DNA of 64,000 nt from assembly GCA_026184435.1 (NCBI GenBank), contig CP046447.1. One strand, given 5' to 3'. The notes under the pieces are model-generated. The model was not told where the DNA came from and did not search any database. It saw only the letters and a program-made list of their open reading frames with translations. The first letter of the stretch is position 1. Every line of letters begins with the position of its first letter. This DNA is from JAADFF01 sp013153035. GTDB lineage: Bacteria; Coprothermobacterota; Coprothermobacteria; Coprothermobacterales; JAADFF01. A program made the translations under genes and the position numbers. Positions 31,701 to 39,643 of the stretch are shown here, piece after piece.

Positions 31701-31862
31701 GATATAGAAGAGGCCGTTGGTGTATCTGTTTCTATAGGAATTTCCAGTACCAGGCTGTGTAGGGAGATATCTCCACAGATATTGATAGAGTCTGCCGACA
31801 AGGCTATGTATATGTCCAAGAAAGCTGGTAAAAGTAGGGCGACAATTTATGATGGGAGTTAG
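28740..31862 (+). CDS. Giant TPR/GAF-like/GGDEF diguanylate cyclase (first copy)
   Basis: 1040 residues, no membrane segment or signal peptide. Residues ~1-330 resemble a STAND-type ATPase in pattern (ALYVDIGTSP followed by ELYLVSAYD, like a Walker B and sensor strand) but no P-loop GxxxxGKS is present. Residues ~340-720 are helical repeats (TPR-like). A GAF-like domain (~750-870) precedes the C-terminal GGDEF domain: DSLTGVYTRW, signature RYGGDEF near 955-959 and I-site RSTD five residues earlier, so it should be an active, feedback-inhibited cyclase. Starts after GAGGTG; an equivalent GTG lies one codon earlier. The next gene is a paralogue only five bases away. Confidence 0.88.
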   Translation: MLSNIDDTGGRVRFRCIVSPRGFVKKPYGIARKRTLYIKADTMYPERVLFATLYSLLSDWGKREIQKLFDGKMSAFFDSFYKGLPTVSPFPPVSSYLIVKMIQLISGNRPYALYVDIGTSPFYFLVMDTLREARRIASKSPIELYLVSAYDIPLCRAAYFDTRAPNMDYEKHAFYLRFFVAGHIWKKFLVSVYGQESEVADFGEWLDDIGLLGRESIRDIEMVKSVLQRWGSHEIDMLAQNFWYSGVADRVEISDTLAWLYSFIDKAKSDFYKKLSLIYRRNRSEYQIALARGIEVLGDRELSTEGVFDMEIIKLANAADYYPREVKKKFRVYRMKKPFTVFHTYMWGARNLKPISHLPAVAYGLLAQEDSPYRRLYLSTVLLKSRYLHNMKHDIGEQVLLKLRNEILDIVPKLKHAQKDIILHAGISAGTSFASKYPDASVAIMRDMVYKAKEWKMPSLEASALNNMATAIMRMDVSQAMVRGLYEDAIMVMLASGGGSMLLPIVLNNYTIHMIGSRNYDAVKRLNRITAMLFPQRSFFSNVLSIFLNLINGYDVREELLNLTDLLKRTPMINKRRFAEFLFYQMTYVTRNRDIIEVLVNYMKKGPIVLLYKAMSGEDVSIDDIGHISELFTYRLLFEKYLSAKDWTSAILYGEKLASAHLRYGNMLFHGTVKEWLGDIYLKVGEEEKASLSFSRAVYIYETLGYSSKTCKVLDKMGIRHRKWDSPLKEAIFGVLEESLRKDINLDLITSLSSEVDMESLFRSSLWHLANFLPFWQGFVALYNGDDIEYLYSMDISGKRDIPLDEFHQCRSTGKFVVYGSCMDASFPVSYNRILKVHIERPFGGKEFTSGQRLLFEEFVSSLSSVTSSVLVKERGIVDSLTGVYTRWYIVRRLEELINTRARTGEDVSVLFIDVDNFKMVNDIYGHRIGDMVLKKIAYAIKDSVRSTDMVGRYGGDEFIVIMPATDIDKSLIVAHRIIDTVKKYLSDIEEAVGVSVSIGISSTRLCREISPQILIESADKAMYMSKKAGKSRATIYDGS

Positions 31863-31867
31863 GTGCT

Positions 31868-34800
31868 GTGGAACTTAGAGAGATGTTGCATAAACTGAAA
31901 AATCCTATGCCGGGTATTAATATCTATGAGGTTGTAATGCCTGATATTCATACCGACTATCTTGTATCTTTACTGAAATTACCATCTAATACACCGGTTA
32001 TTAATCTGTCTAAGTTTAGTGGAAATATTGAAAGACGCTTGACAACAACATTGCTTTCTCTTGTCTCCGACGAGGTTATATCGCGTACAGGAAACTTGTT
32101 TTTTGGCACGCTAAAATATGTTCTTGGAAGTATGGCACCTGATGATGAGAGGGTGCCCAAAAGATCAGAGTACAAGTTTCCAATCCCACCGTTTGCTGCC
32201 TCGATTATTATGACACTTTTTCAGCAGGATGAGGAATATCCTTCCAATGTCATTATTCGCGTACCACATTCTGATCTGGCTTTTTCTATCTATAGGGTTC
32301 TTATCAATATGGTGGATTACTATGGGAATAATCTCAAACCGCTTAATGTCATACTTGTATTTGACGAGAAGAACTATATATTGCCCGGGGATCCACTTTA
32401 TATTATCGATGTACCAACAATGAAGTTTTTGAAGTATGCACCTCTCAATATGTATAAGGTATCAGAAGGAAGACCGCTATTAGGTTATATATATGCTCGA
32501 GCCCGTAAGTATCCAGAGGATATGAAGAAGTTAGATACACCCGAATTTCATCTTCTGCTTCTGATGTCTGTTATGTTCGATAAGGAAATGTTCCAAAAGA
32601 TGATGACGTTGGTATCTAGAGAATTGCCTATGCATGAATTATTTGAGCTAGCCCAATTTTTCGGTATATTAGATGAGCATGGTCATAGTCTTAGCTACAC
32701 ATTTACACATAATATGCTCGATAATATTCCCTCTGATATGTTGGATACATTTATGAGATATGCTGAAACTCTGTATGAGGAGATCGATGAGGACAAAAAA
32801 GGCCAACTTTTAGACGCTATCGGTAATGTTCTATTTTTTATAGGAGATAAGCGTTATCTCTTATATAGAGTTTTAGCTATGCGTAAGTATAAGCAAATAG
32901 GGGAATATGCACTGGCTATTCATAGGGGAATACTTCCACTGGTTGCGGGAAAAAGACGACACAAACGTATAATGATAGAGTTGGAAAGGCTAGTTAATAT
33001 GCAGAGATATGTACCACCAGAGTTTGAAACATGGGAAAACAAAGTGTTTTCTGTTGGTAGTCCTGTACATATGCTTCACTCTGTGTGGATAAAGAATGCC
33101 TACTTCGAGGAGAAAGACACTATCACCACTGGTTTTCGTTCCAAATGGAGAGATATTCTCTCTCACATGCCTAAGACGAGGGCTATTTATGTTCTTGCAC
33201 TGCTACTGGCAACCGATGTGTTTACTGGTAGTGTGGGTGAAGAGACGGTGGAAATAGCGAGATTTTTAGAAGATTTACTCTCCGATGTGGAACATGTGCC
33301 GTATGTGGCAAGAGACCTTTTGACATATGGTTATCTTATCTTGGCTTTGTACTATGAGTCCGAAAAATTTAGGGAAAAATCCATGGCCACCTATCAAAAG
33401 CTCGTTGCTATTGCTTCTGATAAATCTATACATGTTGTTGAGGGCATTGCCTATAACAATATAGGGGTATTGCTTGGTGCTGAAGATTTGCCTCTGCGTT
33501 CCTATGAGCGTTTTTATAGGTTGGGTATTACCTCTCTTATAAAAGCTGGAGGTGCTTCCGGGCTCATGTCCATAGCTATGCTCAATTATCTTAGTATCGT
33601 CAATGCGTACGAGGCTAAATCTATTGTAGACAACTTGTTTGATAGTTTTAGGCAGTTTATATATCCCAAAACAGCTGAGCGTAATCGCAATAACTATTAT
33701 GTTCTTAAAGCTGCATATCTTGTTAAACATGGTTATATAGAAGAAGCAGCCCAGATAGAAAGGGAGCATATCAAGGGTAAAACTTTATCTGAGAACATAC
33801 TAACCAGCTATGCTAACTTGCTTCTTGACCTTGCATATAAAACAGAGGATTTATCCTATCTTGATGCTATTCCCGAGGCTTATAAACATCATGGCAAGGA
33901 TTGGACCGAGAACCGATTTGTGTTTATGGCTGTCAAGGCCATGCGAGGTGAGAATGATTTTCTTACTTTACTAGAGAAGGAAACGACATTTGACGAAATA
34001 CAGATATCGATATTAAAGAAACTTTACTATAAAGCCACCCAGCAATATCATCTTATGCTTGCCGAGCAGAAGAAACTTATTACTTATAGTGTGCAAGTGG
34101 GGGATACTTTATCCGTGGCGGAAGAGGAGCTCGAGATGGGACTTGTTCATCTACAGCTTGCTGAGATTAGGGCTGCCTATGAGCATCTCAGAAGGGCACT
34201 AGAAATATACAAACAGATTGGTAGCTATAAGATGGCGAGCATTGTTGAAGACGCCATAAAAAAGGTGGGGGAAATGGATACTAAGTCGTTCATATTTGAT
34301 GCCATGGTGATGGAAATGTTTGTCCATAATATTGTCAAAATAGCCACACTTACGGCTCCTGATAGATTGCTTTCTGATATCTTGAATATGCTTATATCCC
34401 TAACCCCCGCATATCAAGGTATTGTAGGCATTTACAGAGATGGGCAGTGGCAAGAGTATGCTGCCCGTGATATTACCGGTAATATTGACATTACTCCCGA
34501 TACATTCCATATTAACTGGAATGTTGTTCCGGAACATGCCTATATATCCCAAGACCATAGTAGCATTACTATCATAAGTGACTATAAGGACAGGAAGATT
34601 GTTATTCATCTTGAAGACCCCATGTATGGTGGTGAATTTGAAGAGAAGGATAAGGTGATATTGGAGCATGTAGTATCTTTGATGCCATCTCTAATAGAAG
34701 ATATGGAGCTTAAACGCAGAAGTCTATTTGACAGTCTTACAGGATTGTATGCACGATGGTATCTTATGCGCAGACTTGAAGAGATTGTTTCCGAGGCCAG

Positions 34801-35212
34801 TCGTGATGAAGATAATGTTTCTGTTCTGTTTATAGATGTAGATAATTTCAAGAAAGTTAATGATACCTATGGACATGATATGGGTGATGTCATATTAAAG
34901 GAGATTGCCAGGAAGATCAAGGAAACTGTAAGGAATACAGATATTGTTGGTAGATATGGTGGAGATGAAATTGTCGTTGTTATGAGGCATGCCGGTGCGG
35001 AAGAGGCTGTTAAAGTTAGTGAACGTATTAGAAGGGGAATTATGACCATTAGAGAGAAGTATCCAGAGGCTTCAATGATATCTCTTTCTATAGGTATTGC
35101 CTCATCTGAGATATTTGGCTATGACCATGAAAAGCTTTTAAAGGCAGCTGATCAAGCTATGTACAAGGCCAAAGCATTGGGTAAGAACCGAATATATATT
35201 GCCCATACTTAA
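31868..35212 (+). CDS. Giant TPR/GAF-like/GGDEF diguanylate cyclase (second copy)
   Basis: 1114 residues, same architecture as the preceding gene: degenerate STAND-like N-terminus (NVIIRVPHSD, LNVILVFDEKNY; no P-loop), long helical TPR-like middle, GAF-like region (~840-950), GGDEF domain at the end. The signature is RYGGDEI near 1029-1035 (Phe to Ile), with I-site RNTD and DSLTGLYARW, so catalysis is still plausible. GTG start with GGGAG nine bases before it. Its TAA overlaps the TAA of the convergent ClC gene at a shared TTAA (35209-35212). The two copies are more alike in the GGDEF part than in the N-terminus, suggesting different inputs and one output. Confidence 0.88.
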   Translation: MELREMLHKLKNPMPGINIYEVVMPDIHTDYLVSLLKLPSNTPVINLSKFSGNIERRLTTTLLSLVSDEVISRTGNLFFGTLKYVLGSMAPDDERVPKRSEYKFPIPPFAASIIMTLFQQDEEYPSNVIIRVPHSDLAFSIYRVLINMVDYYGNNLKPLNVILVFDEKNYILPGDPLYIIDVPTMKFLKYAPLNMYKVSEGRPLLGYIYARARKYPEDMKKLDTPEFHLLLLMSVMFDKEMFQKMMTLVSRELPMHELFELAQFFGILDEHGHSLSYTFTHNMLDNIPSDMLDTFMRYAETLYEEIDEDKKGQLLDAIGNVLFFIGDKRYLLYRVLAMRKYKQIGEYALAIHRGILPLVAGKRRHKRIMIELERLVNMQRYVPPEFETWENKVFSVGSPVHMLHSVWIKNAYFEEKDTITTGFRSKWRDILSHMPKTRAIYVLALLLATDVFTGSVGEETVEIARFLEDLLSDVEHVPYVARDLLTYGYLILALYYESEKFREKSMATYQKLVAIASDKSIHVVEGIAYNNIGVLLGAEDLPLRSYERFYRLGITSLIKAGGASGLMSIAMLNYLSIVNAYEAKSIVDNLFDSFRQFIYPKTAERNRNNYYVLKAAYLVKHGYIEEAAQIEREHIKGKTLSENILTSYANLLLDLAYKTEDLSYLDAIPEAYKHHGKDWTENRFVFMAVKAMRGENDFLTLLEKETTFDEIQISILKKLYYKATQQYHLMLAEQKKLITYSVQVGDTLSVAEEELEMGLVHLQLAEIRAAYEHLRRALEIYKQIGSYKMASIVEDAIKKVGEMDTKSFIFDAMVMEMFVHNIVKIATLTAPDRLLSDILNMLISLTPAYQGIVGIYRDGQWQEYAARDITGNIDITPDTFHINWNVVPEHAYISQDHSSITIISDYKDRKIVIHLEDPMYGGEFEEKDKVILEHVVSLMPSLIEDMELKRRSLFDSLTGLYARWYLMRRLEEIVSEASRDEDNVSVLFIDVDNFKKVNDTYGHDMGDVILKEIARKIKETVRNTDIVGRYGGDEIVVVMRHAGAEEAVKVSERIRRGIMTIREKYPEASMISLSIGIASSEIFGYDHEKLLKAADQAMYKAKALGKNRIYIAHT

Positions 35213-36528
35213 TCATCTTTTTTATCTTCCATGATGTGTCTTGCCGTGTTGATTCGATATACATCTTTAGACACTTTGACAATCTGAGATGGATATATAC
35301 TCCGTGGTCCAACAATTTCAAATGCTATAAATACGGCTATAGCAGCTGGTAGTATCATTCCAGAACCAAACAATTCGCTGACCATTACCATTGTCGCCAG
35401 TGGTGCGTTGGCTGCAGCCCCGGCAACAGCAGCAAAGCCCAGAGCCGCTCCAAATGAAACAAACTGAGAGCCCAGTAGCCTTGCAATGATATTGCCACTA
35501 GTGGCCCCTACGAAAAACAGGGGGGTCATAAGACCACCAGAACCACCTACAGATAGTGTGAGTGAGGTTAGAACCAGCTTGCCTAAAGGATCTATATACG
35601 GTATATTCTGTCCTTGAAGTGCTGCTGCTATGGTATCTGTACCCAGTCCATGCCATCTTTGATGTCCTATGAGAAAACCCAGCAAGGCTATAACGGCACC
35701 TCCGACAAATGCTTTGATATATGGTGAGACATGCCAGCGTGCTAGTATCTCTTCTGTGAAGTCTTTGAAGTCTATAAATAAACGGGCGAGCATTCCAAAG
35801 AGTACTCCACCAACGACAATGAGGAGCATAACATTAGGTCCCATAGCTGGCACACTGATATGGGGAAAATGGATATATGTCAGGTTGTAAAGAGATTTGG
35901 CCACATAAAGGGCACTATATCCTGCTATAAGACTGGGATATAGCATGTTGTATGGAAAGTAGTTCATATATACAACCTCAAGGGCAAAGAGCCCTCCAGC
36001 TACTGGGGTGCCGAAGACTGTGGCAAAGGCTCCACTAATACCCAGAATGATAAACCATTTTTCATCTTCATCAGTGATGGTTATGTGAAAGGGTTTCAGG
36101 AGCCATCGTGTGATTTTTCCCAGTAGTGCAGAAAAAGATGCTCCTATATGCCCGGCAGGCCCTGCCTTACCAGCTGAACCGCCAAATCCTATTGTCAGCA
36201 CGGTGGCTATAAAAATGATGATAAATCCTATGGGATTTATTGTGGTATCTCGTGAATGTATAAGTTTAATAACCTGTTCAATACTGGCACCACGGGCCGA
36301 TGGGAAGAATTTTCTTGACAGAAATAGTGACAGTGTAAGAGCAAAAGGCAGGAGCAGTAATCTTTCAGGTTTACCAGACATCATATCTATAGTCTTGTAG
36401 AGTATAAGCAAAAAAGCACCAACCACAGTTCCGGTGCTCATACCCACTATGATGCTCAATATTCCCCACTTGATCAGCCAGCCACTGAGGTATCTTAGCT
36501 GATGTAAATATATTTTTAGTCTTCTCAC
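35209..36528 (-). CDS. ClC-family chloride channel/transporter lacking the gating glutamate
   Basis: 439 residues with the ClC fold pattern: GGSAGKAGPAGHIGA (selectivity loop, residues ~115-130), GTPVAGGLFALEV, and GSGGLMTPLFFVGATSG in the second half. In most ClC proteins the first loop reads GxEGP, where Glu is the external proton gate; here it is Ala (GKAGP, codon GCA), so an H+-coupled antiport mechanism would be impaired and passive channel behaviour is more likely. No C-terminal CBS domains. GTG start overlaps the glgA stop by 4 bases. Confidence 0.9.
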   Translation of the reverse strand: MRRLKIYLHQLRYLSGWLIKWGILSIIVGMSTGTVVGAFLLILYKTIDMMSGKPERLLLLPFALTLSLFLSRKFFPSARGASIEQVIKLIHSRDTTINPIGFIIIFIATVLTIGFGGSAGKAGPAGHIGASFSALLGKITRWLLKPFHITITDEDEKWFIILGISGAFATVFGTPVAGGLFALEVVYMNYFPYNMLYPSLIAGYSALYVAKSLYNLTYIHFPHISVPAMGPNVMLLIVVGGVLFGMLARLFIDFKDFTEEILARWHVSPYIKAFVGGAVIALLGFLIGHQRWHGLGTDTIAAALQGQNIPYIDPLGKLVLTSLTLSVGGSGGLMTPLFFVGATSGNIIARLLGSQFVSFGAALGFAAVAGAAANAPLATMVMVSELFGSGMILPAAIAVFIAFEIVGPRSIYPSQIVKVSKDVYRINTARHIMEDKKDD

Positions 36529-37907
36529 CGCTTTAGCACAGTTTTGTATACCTCTATATACTTTTCAGCCGACCTATCCCAAGAAAAGTCTTGCTCCATG
36601 GCTACCTTCATGTTGTAAGCATAATCGCCGCTTGTATAGTGTTTATATGCCCTTAGCATAGCCTTGACCAGAGGAAGTGGTTTGGGTCCCTCAAATAGAA
36701 ATCCTGTTCCTTCGGCATTTTCTGTGATATCTATGATGGAATCCTGAAGCCCTCCTGTGCGAGTGGCTATAGGCAGTGCACCGTATCTCATAGCTATCAT
36801 AGCCGCAAGTCCTCCTGGTTCAAATCGTGAAGGCATCATAAAGTGTGTGGCAGCAGCATATATCTTGTGTGCCTTTTCTTCAGAGTATTCATTGAGAAAA
36901 ACCACATCACCTGGGAGCCTTGCAACAGCTTTTCTTACCTCTTTTTCTATATCCTCTTCACCTGTACCCAATATGATGATTTGGAAGCCAAGTTCTACGG
37001 CAATGTCGGCTGTTTCGAGGAATATATCAATGCCCTTTTGATGGGTAAGCCTTGAAACAATGCCCATTAGAGGAGCATCTTCTTTATCGGTTAAACCAAA
37101 TTCACGGCGAAGTGAGCGTCTGTTTACTGCCTTACTCTCCAGTGCGTCCTCTATATCGTATGGGGCTGGAATATATGGATCTGTTAAGGGGTTCCAATAT
37201 GTCGTGTCTATACCATTGAGTATACCAATAAATGTGCCCTCTTCATATCTCTTTTTGAGACATTCATGTAGCGGTGCTCCAAACTCTGGTGTTGTTAGCT
37301 CCTTCGCGTGGCTGGGAGAAACGGTGGTGACGAAGTCGGCAAGCACAATACCGCCTTTCAATATGTTGGCATCGGTTCCAATTCTCAGAGCATTCCATAG
37401 ATGCTCTGGAAGGAAAAATATTAGGCGAACAGGACTGGCCTGTCCCTGGAATGCTATGTTGTGTATTGTCAGTACTGTTTTTATATTGAGATTCATATAT
37501 CTTAGTGCTACAGTGGTAAAAGCTGTATGCCAGTCGTTCATGTGCACGATATCGGCATCTATATGTTTAGCGAGTGATGCTACTCCAACGCTGAATATCT
37601 GAAACAGCTCAAATTCGTCAGGTTCTTTATATATTTCATATCTACCTTCATATGAATTATGTCCAAGAAAGTGGTATATTACTCCATCCCTTTCAGTCCA
37701 TATGTGGGAAAAATCTCCAACAGGAGAATGTATTATTTCGCTACCTAAGATTTTTTCAGGTATCTTTGTGGCACCAGTCTTGGGAATAACAACATGTGAA
37801 TCCACTTGTTGGGCTCTTAATGCGTAAGGAAGACTACCCAGTACATCACCCAGTCCCCCTACTTTGTAAAATGGAAACGCCTCTGCTCCTGCTATTAATA
37901 TCTTCAA
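36525..37907 (-). CDS. glgA: Glycogen synthase (ADP-glucose type, GT5)
   Basis: 460 residues. N-terminal KVGGLGDVLGSLP is the ADP-glucose/acceptor loop (KxGGL), C-terminal FEPGGLAAMIAMRYGALPI and TRTGGLQDS carry the family's conserved Glu and GGL loop. Transfers glucose to the non-reducing end of alpha-1,4-glucan. GAGGGTG lies six bases before a TTG at 37907 (MKILIAGAEAFPF), the usual start context; the longer GTG version at 37916 overlaps it. No glgC, glgB or glgP is in the window; the only partner is the overlapping ClC gene. Confidence 0.93.
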   Translation of the reverse strand: MKILIAGAEAFPFYKVGGLGDVLGSLPYALRAQQVDSHVVIPKTGATKIPEKILGSEIIHSPVGDFSHIWTERDGVIYHFLGHNSYEGRYEIYKEPDEFELFQIFSVGVASLAKHIDADIVHMNDWHTAFTTVALRYMNLNIKTVLTIHNIAFQGQASPVRLIFFLPEHLWNALRIGTDANILKGGIVLADFVTTVSPSHAKELTTPEFGAPLHECLKKRYEEGTFIGILNGIDTTYWNPLTDPYIPAPYDIEDALESKAVNRRSLRREFGLTDKEDAPLMGIVSRLTHQKGIDIFLETADIAVELGFQIIILGTGEEDIEKEVRKAVARLPGDVVFLNEYSEEKAHKIYAAATHFMMPSRFEPGGLAAMIAMRYGALPIATRTGGLQDSIIDITENAEGTGFLFEGPKPLPLVKAMLRAYKHYTSGDYAYNMKVAMEQDFSWDRSAEKYIEVYKTVLKR

Positions 37908-38023
37908 CTTTATCACCCTCTTTCATTGTATACCAGTCTAGCTATGTTATTATTACAGGGAGAGAATATATTGGTAAGCACTAATGTTAAAAACCACAGT
38001 TGTGTTAAAAGGGAGGGTTGAGG

Positions 38024-39643
38024 GTGTCTGCCGAAGAATCTAGAGAAGTTACTATAGGGCCTATATCTATAAAAGTGACTATGGATGGTACTTATCTCAA
38101 GATTAATCAGACAATAAATGATGCTCTACTAATAGCCATAATGAAAAAAGAGGGTTTGCCTCCGCTTGAGCCTAAGGTATCGGCCACATTGCGGAAACAT
38201 CTTGGGGAATGGATAAAGATAACAGACAGGCGCCTTCATAGAGATGGCTTTATAGAAGTTGTAGAGAGCCCCGACCTCCTGAAAGCCCGTCTTGTGTATC
38301 ATCCGGCCATAGGTGGTGGCAAAGATCTGACCCCTGATGAAGTGATAAGTATGCTTATTGAAAAAGAGGGTATCATTCCAGAGTTTATTAATCCCAATGC
38401 TGTGAAAAATGCCCTTTCCAAGCCGGGTAATGCAACCCTTGTAGCTGAGGGTATACCTCCTAAACCTGGTAAAGATGCCAAGATTGTCATTGTTCCAGCC
38501 CAAAAGACCGAGGAAGCTCCAGAAGATGAGCCTCAGCGTCTTGATTGGCATGAGGCATCTTCCTCTGTTATTACCGTGAAGGCTGGAGAGCCTGTTGTGG
38601 AGAAGATTCCTCCTACAGAAGGAGAACCGGGTACAGGAGTTAAAGGAGAGACAATACCTCCTGTGCCCGGAAAGGATATAGATTTGGCAGCGGTTAAAGG
38701 GAAAGGCCTTGAGCTTGAAGAGAATATCCGCCTTATTGCTACGCGTACGGGAATATTGAGGCAAGAAGAGGGGAAGTTTCATGTTGATGAAATATTTATT
38801 GTCGAAGGAGATTTGGACTTTGAAGTTGGAAATATTAAAGATGTCAAGCATATAGAGATTAGAGGCAATGTGCTTCCCGGTTTTTATATACGGGTTGAGG
38901 GTATGGTTATAGTTGGTGGTAGTGTGGAAAACGCTACCATAGAGGCTGGTGAAGATGTTTATGTTAGAGGTATCGTAGTTGGAGAGAAGGGAGGTTATAT
39001 AAAGGCTGGAGGGTTTGTTTATGCCAAGGAGTTTCTCTCTGCTACTGTGGAGGCTGGTGGCGATGTGTATACAGATAGTGGTTTTAGGCACAGTAATATA
39101 TTCTCTGGAGGCTATATTATAGCCACCAATCCCAAAAGCCGAACATCGGGTGGTATCTTAAAAGCCAGAAAAAGCGTGTACCTTGGTATTGTTGGTAATA
39201 TTCATGGTACCAAGACAGAAGTGCATGCTGGCTATGTGTCTGATTTGAGAGAACAAGTAGCCTCGATAGATGAAGAGATAAAGGCATTAATGGAAAAGAA
39301 AGAAAGTCTAAAAGCTGCTATTCCCCTTCTAAAAGATAATCAGGCAAGGCAGAAAACGCAGAAGGCTTTGGAGAGTTTAGATGTTATGATAAAAGAGAAA
39401 GAAGAAGCAAAGAAAAAGATAGATAAAATAATAAAGGAAGCTGTTTATCAAGAGATATTTGTGGCTGGTAAGGCATATGTAGGTACACAATTTGTTTTAG
39501 CAGATACTTATATATACAATGTCAAGGAAGACTTAGAGCATGTAGTTGTTAAAATAAATGAGGAGGGTGAATTTGCACCTGTGCCTTGGAGGGAGCCAAA
39601 GTTTAAAACAAAGCCTCCACAGGCACGAATGCCAAGAGGATAA
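38024..39643 (+). CDS. FapA/DUF342 family protein (first copy)
   Basis: 539 residues of the flagellar assembly protein A (DUF342) family. N-terminal alpha/beta part (~1-185), then a right-handed beta-helix rich in Gly/Val (family motif GDLDFEVGNIKDVKHIEI-like, and VIVGGSVENATIEAG), followed by a coiled coil (~400-470, REQVASIDEEIKALMEKKESL) and a short C-terminal strand part. Family members are cytoplasmic and linked to flagella, polar localisation and biofilm formation. GGGAGG lies seven bases before the GTG at 38024. Stop and next start overlap as TAATG. Confidence 0.9.
   Translation: MSAEESREVTIGPISIKVTMDGTYLKINQTINDALLIAIMKKEGLPPLEPKVSATLRKHLGEWIKITDRRLHRDGFIEVVESPDLLKARLVYHPAIGGGKDLTPDEVISMLIEKEGIIPEFINPNAVKNALSKPGNATLVAEGIPPKPGKDAKIVIVPAQKTEEAPEDEPQRLDWHEASSSVITVKAGEPVVEKIPPTEGEPGTGVKGETIPPVPGKDIDLAAVKGKGLELEENIRLIATRTGILRQEEGKFHVDEIFIVEGDLDFEVGNIKDVKHIEIRGNVLPGFYIRVEGMVIVGGSVENATIEAGEDVYVRGIVVGEKGGYIKAGGFVYAKEFLSATVEAGGDVYTDSGFRHSNIFSGGYIIATNPKSRTSGGILKARKSVYLGIVGNIHGTKTEVHAGYVSDLREQVASIDEEIKALMEKKESLKAAIPLLKDNQARQKTQKALESLDVMIKEKEEAKKKIDKIIKEAVYQEIFVAGKAYVGTQFVLADTYIYNVKEDLEHVVVKINEEGEFAPVPWREPKFKTKPPQARMPRG

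Noticed and set aside
37955..38021. A 16-codon frame with TTG start directly before the first FapA gene, possible leader peptide
   Set aside because: The upstream GGGAGAG is only a fair ribosome site and there is no terminator/antiterminator pair to suggest attenuation.
38129..39091. A 320-codon minus-strand frame antisense to the first FapA gene
   Set aside because: Composition is typical of an out-of-frame shadow, no ribosome binding site, and the plus-strand gene is a clear family member.
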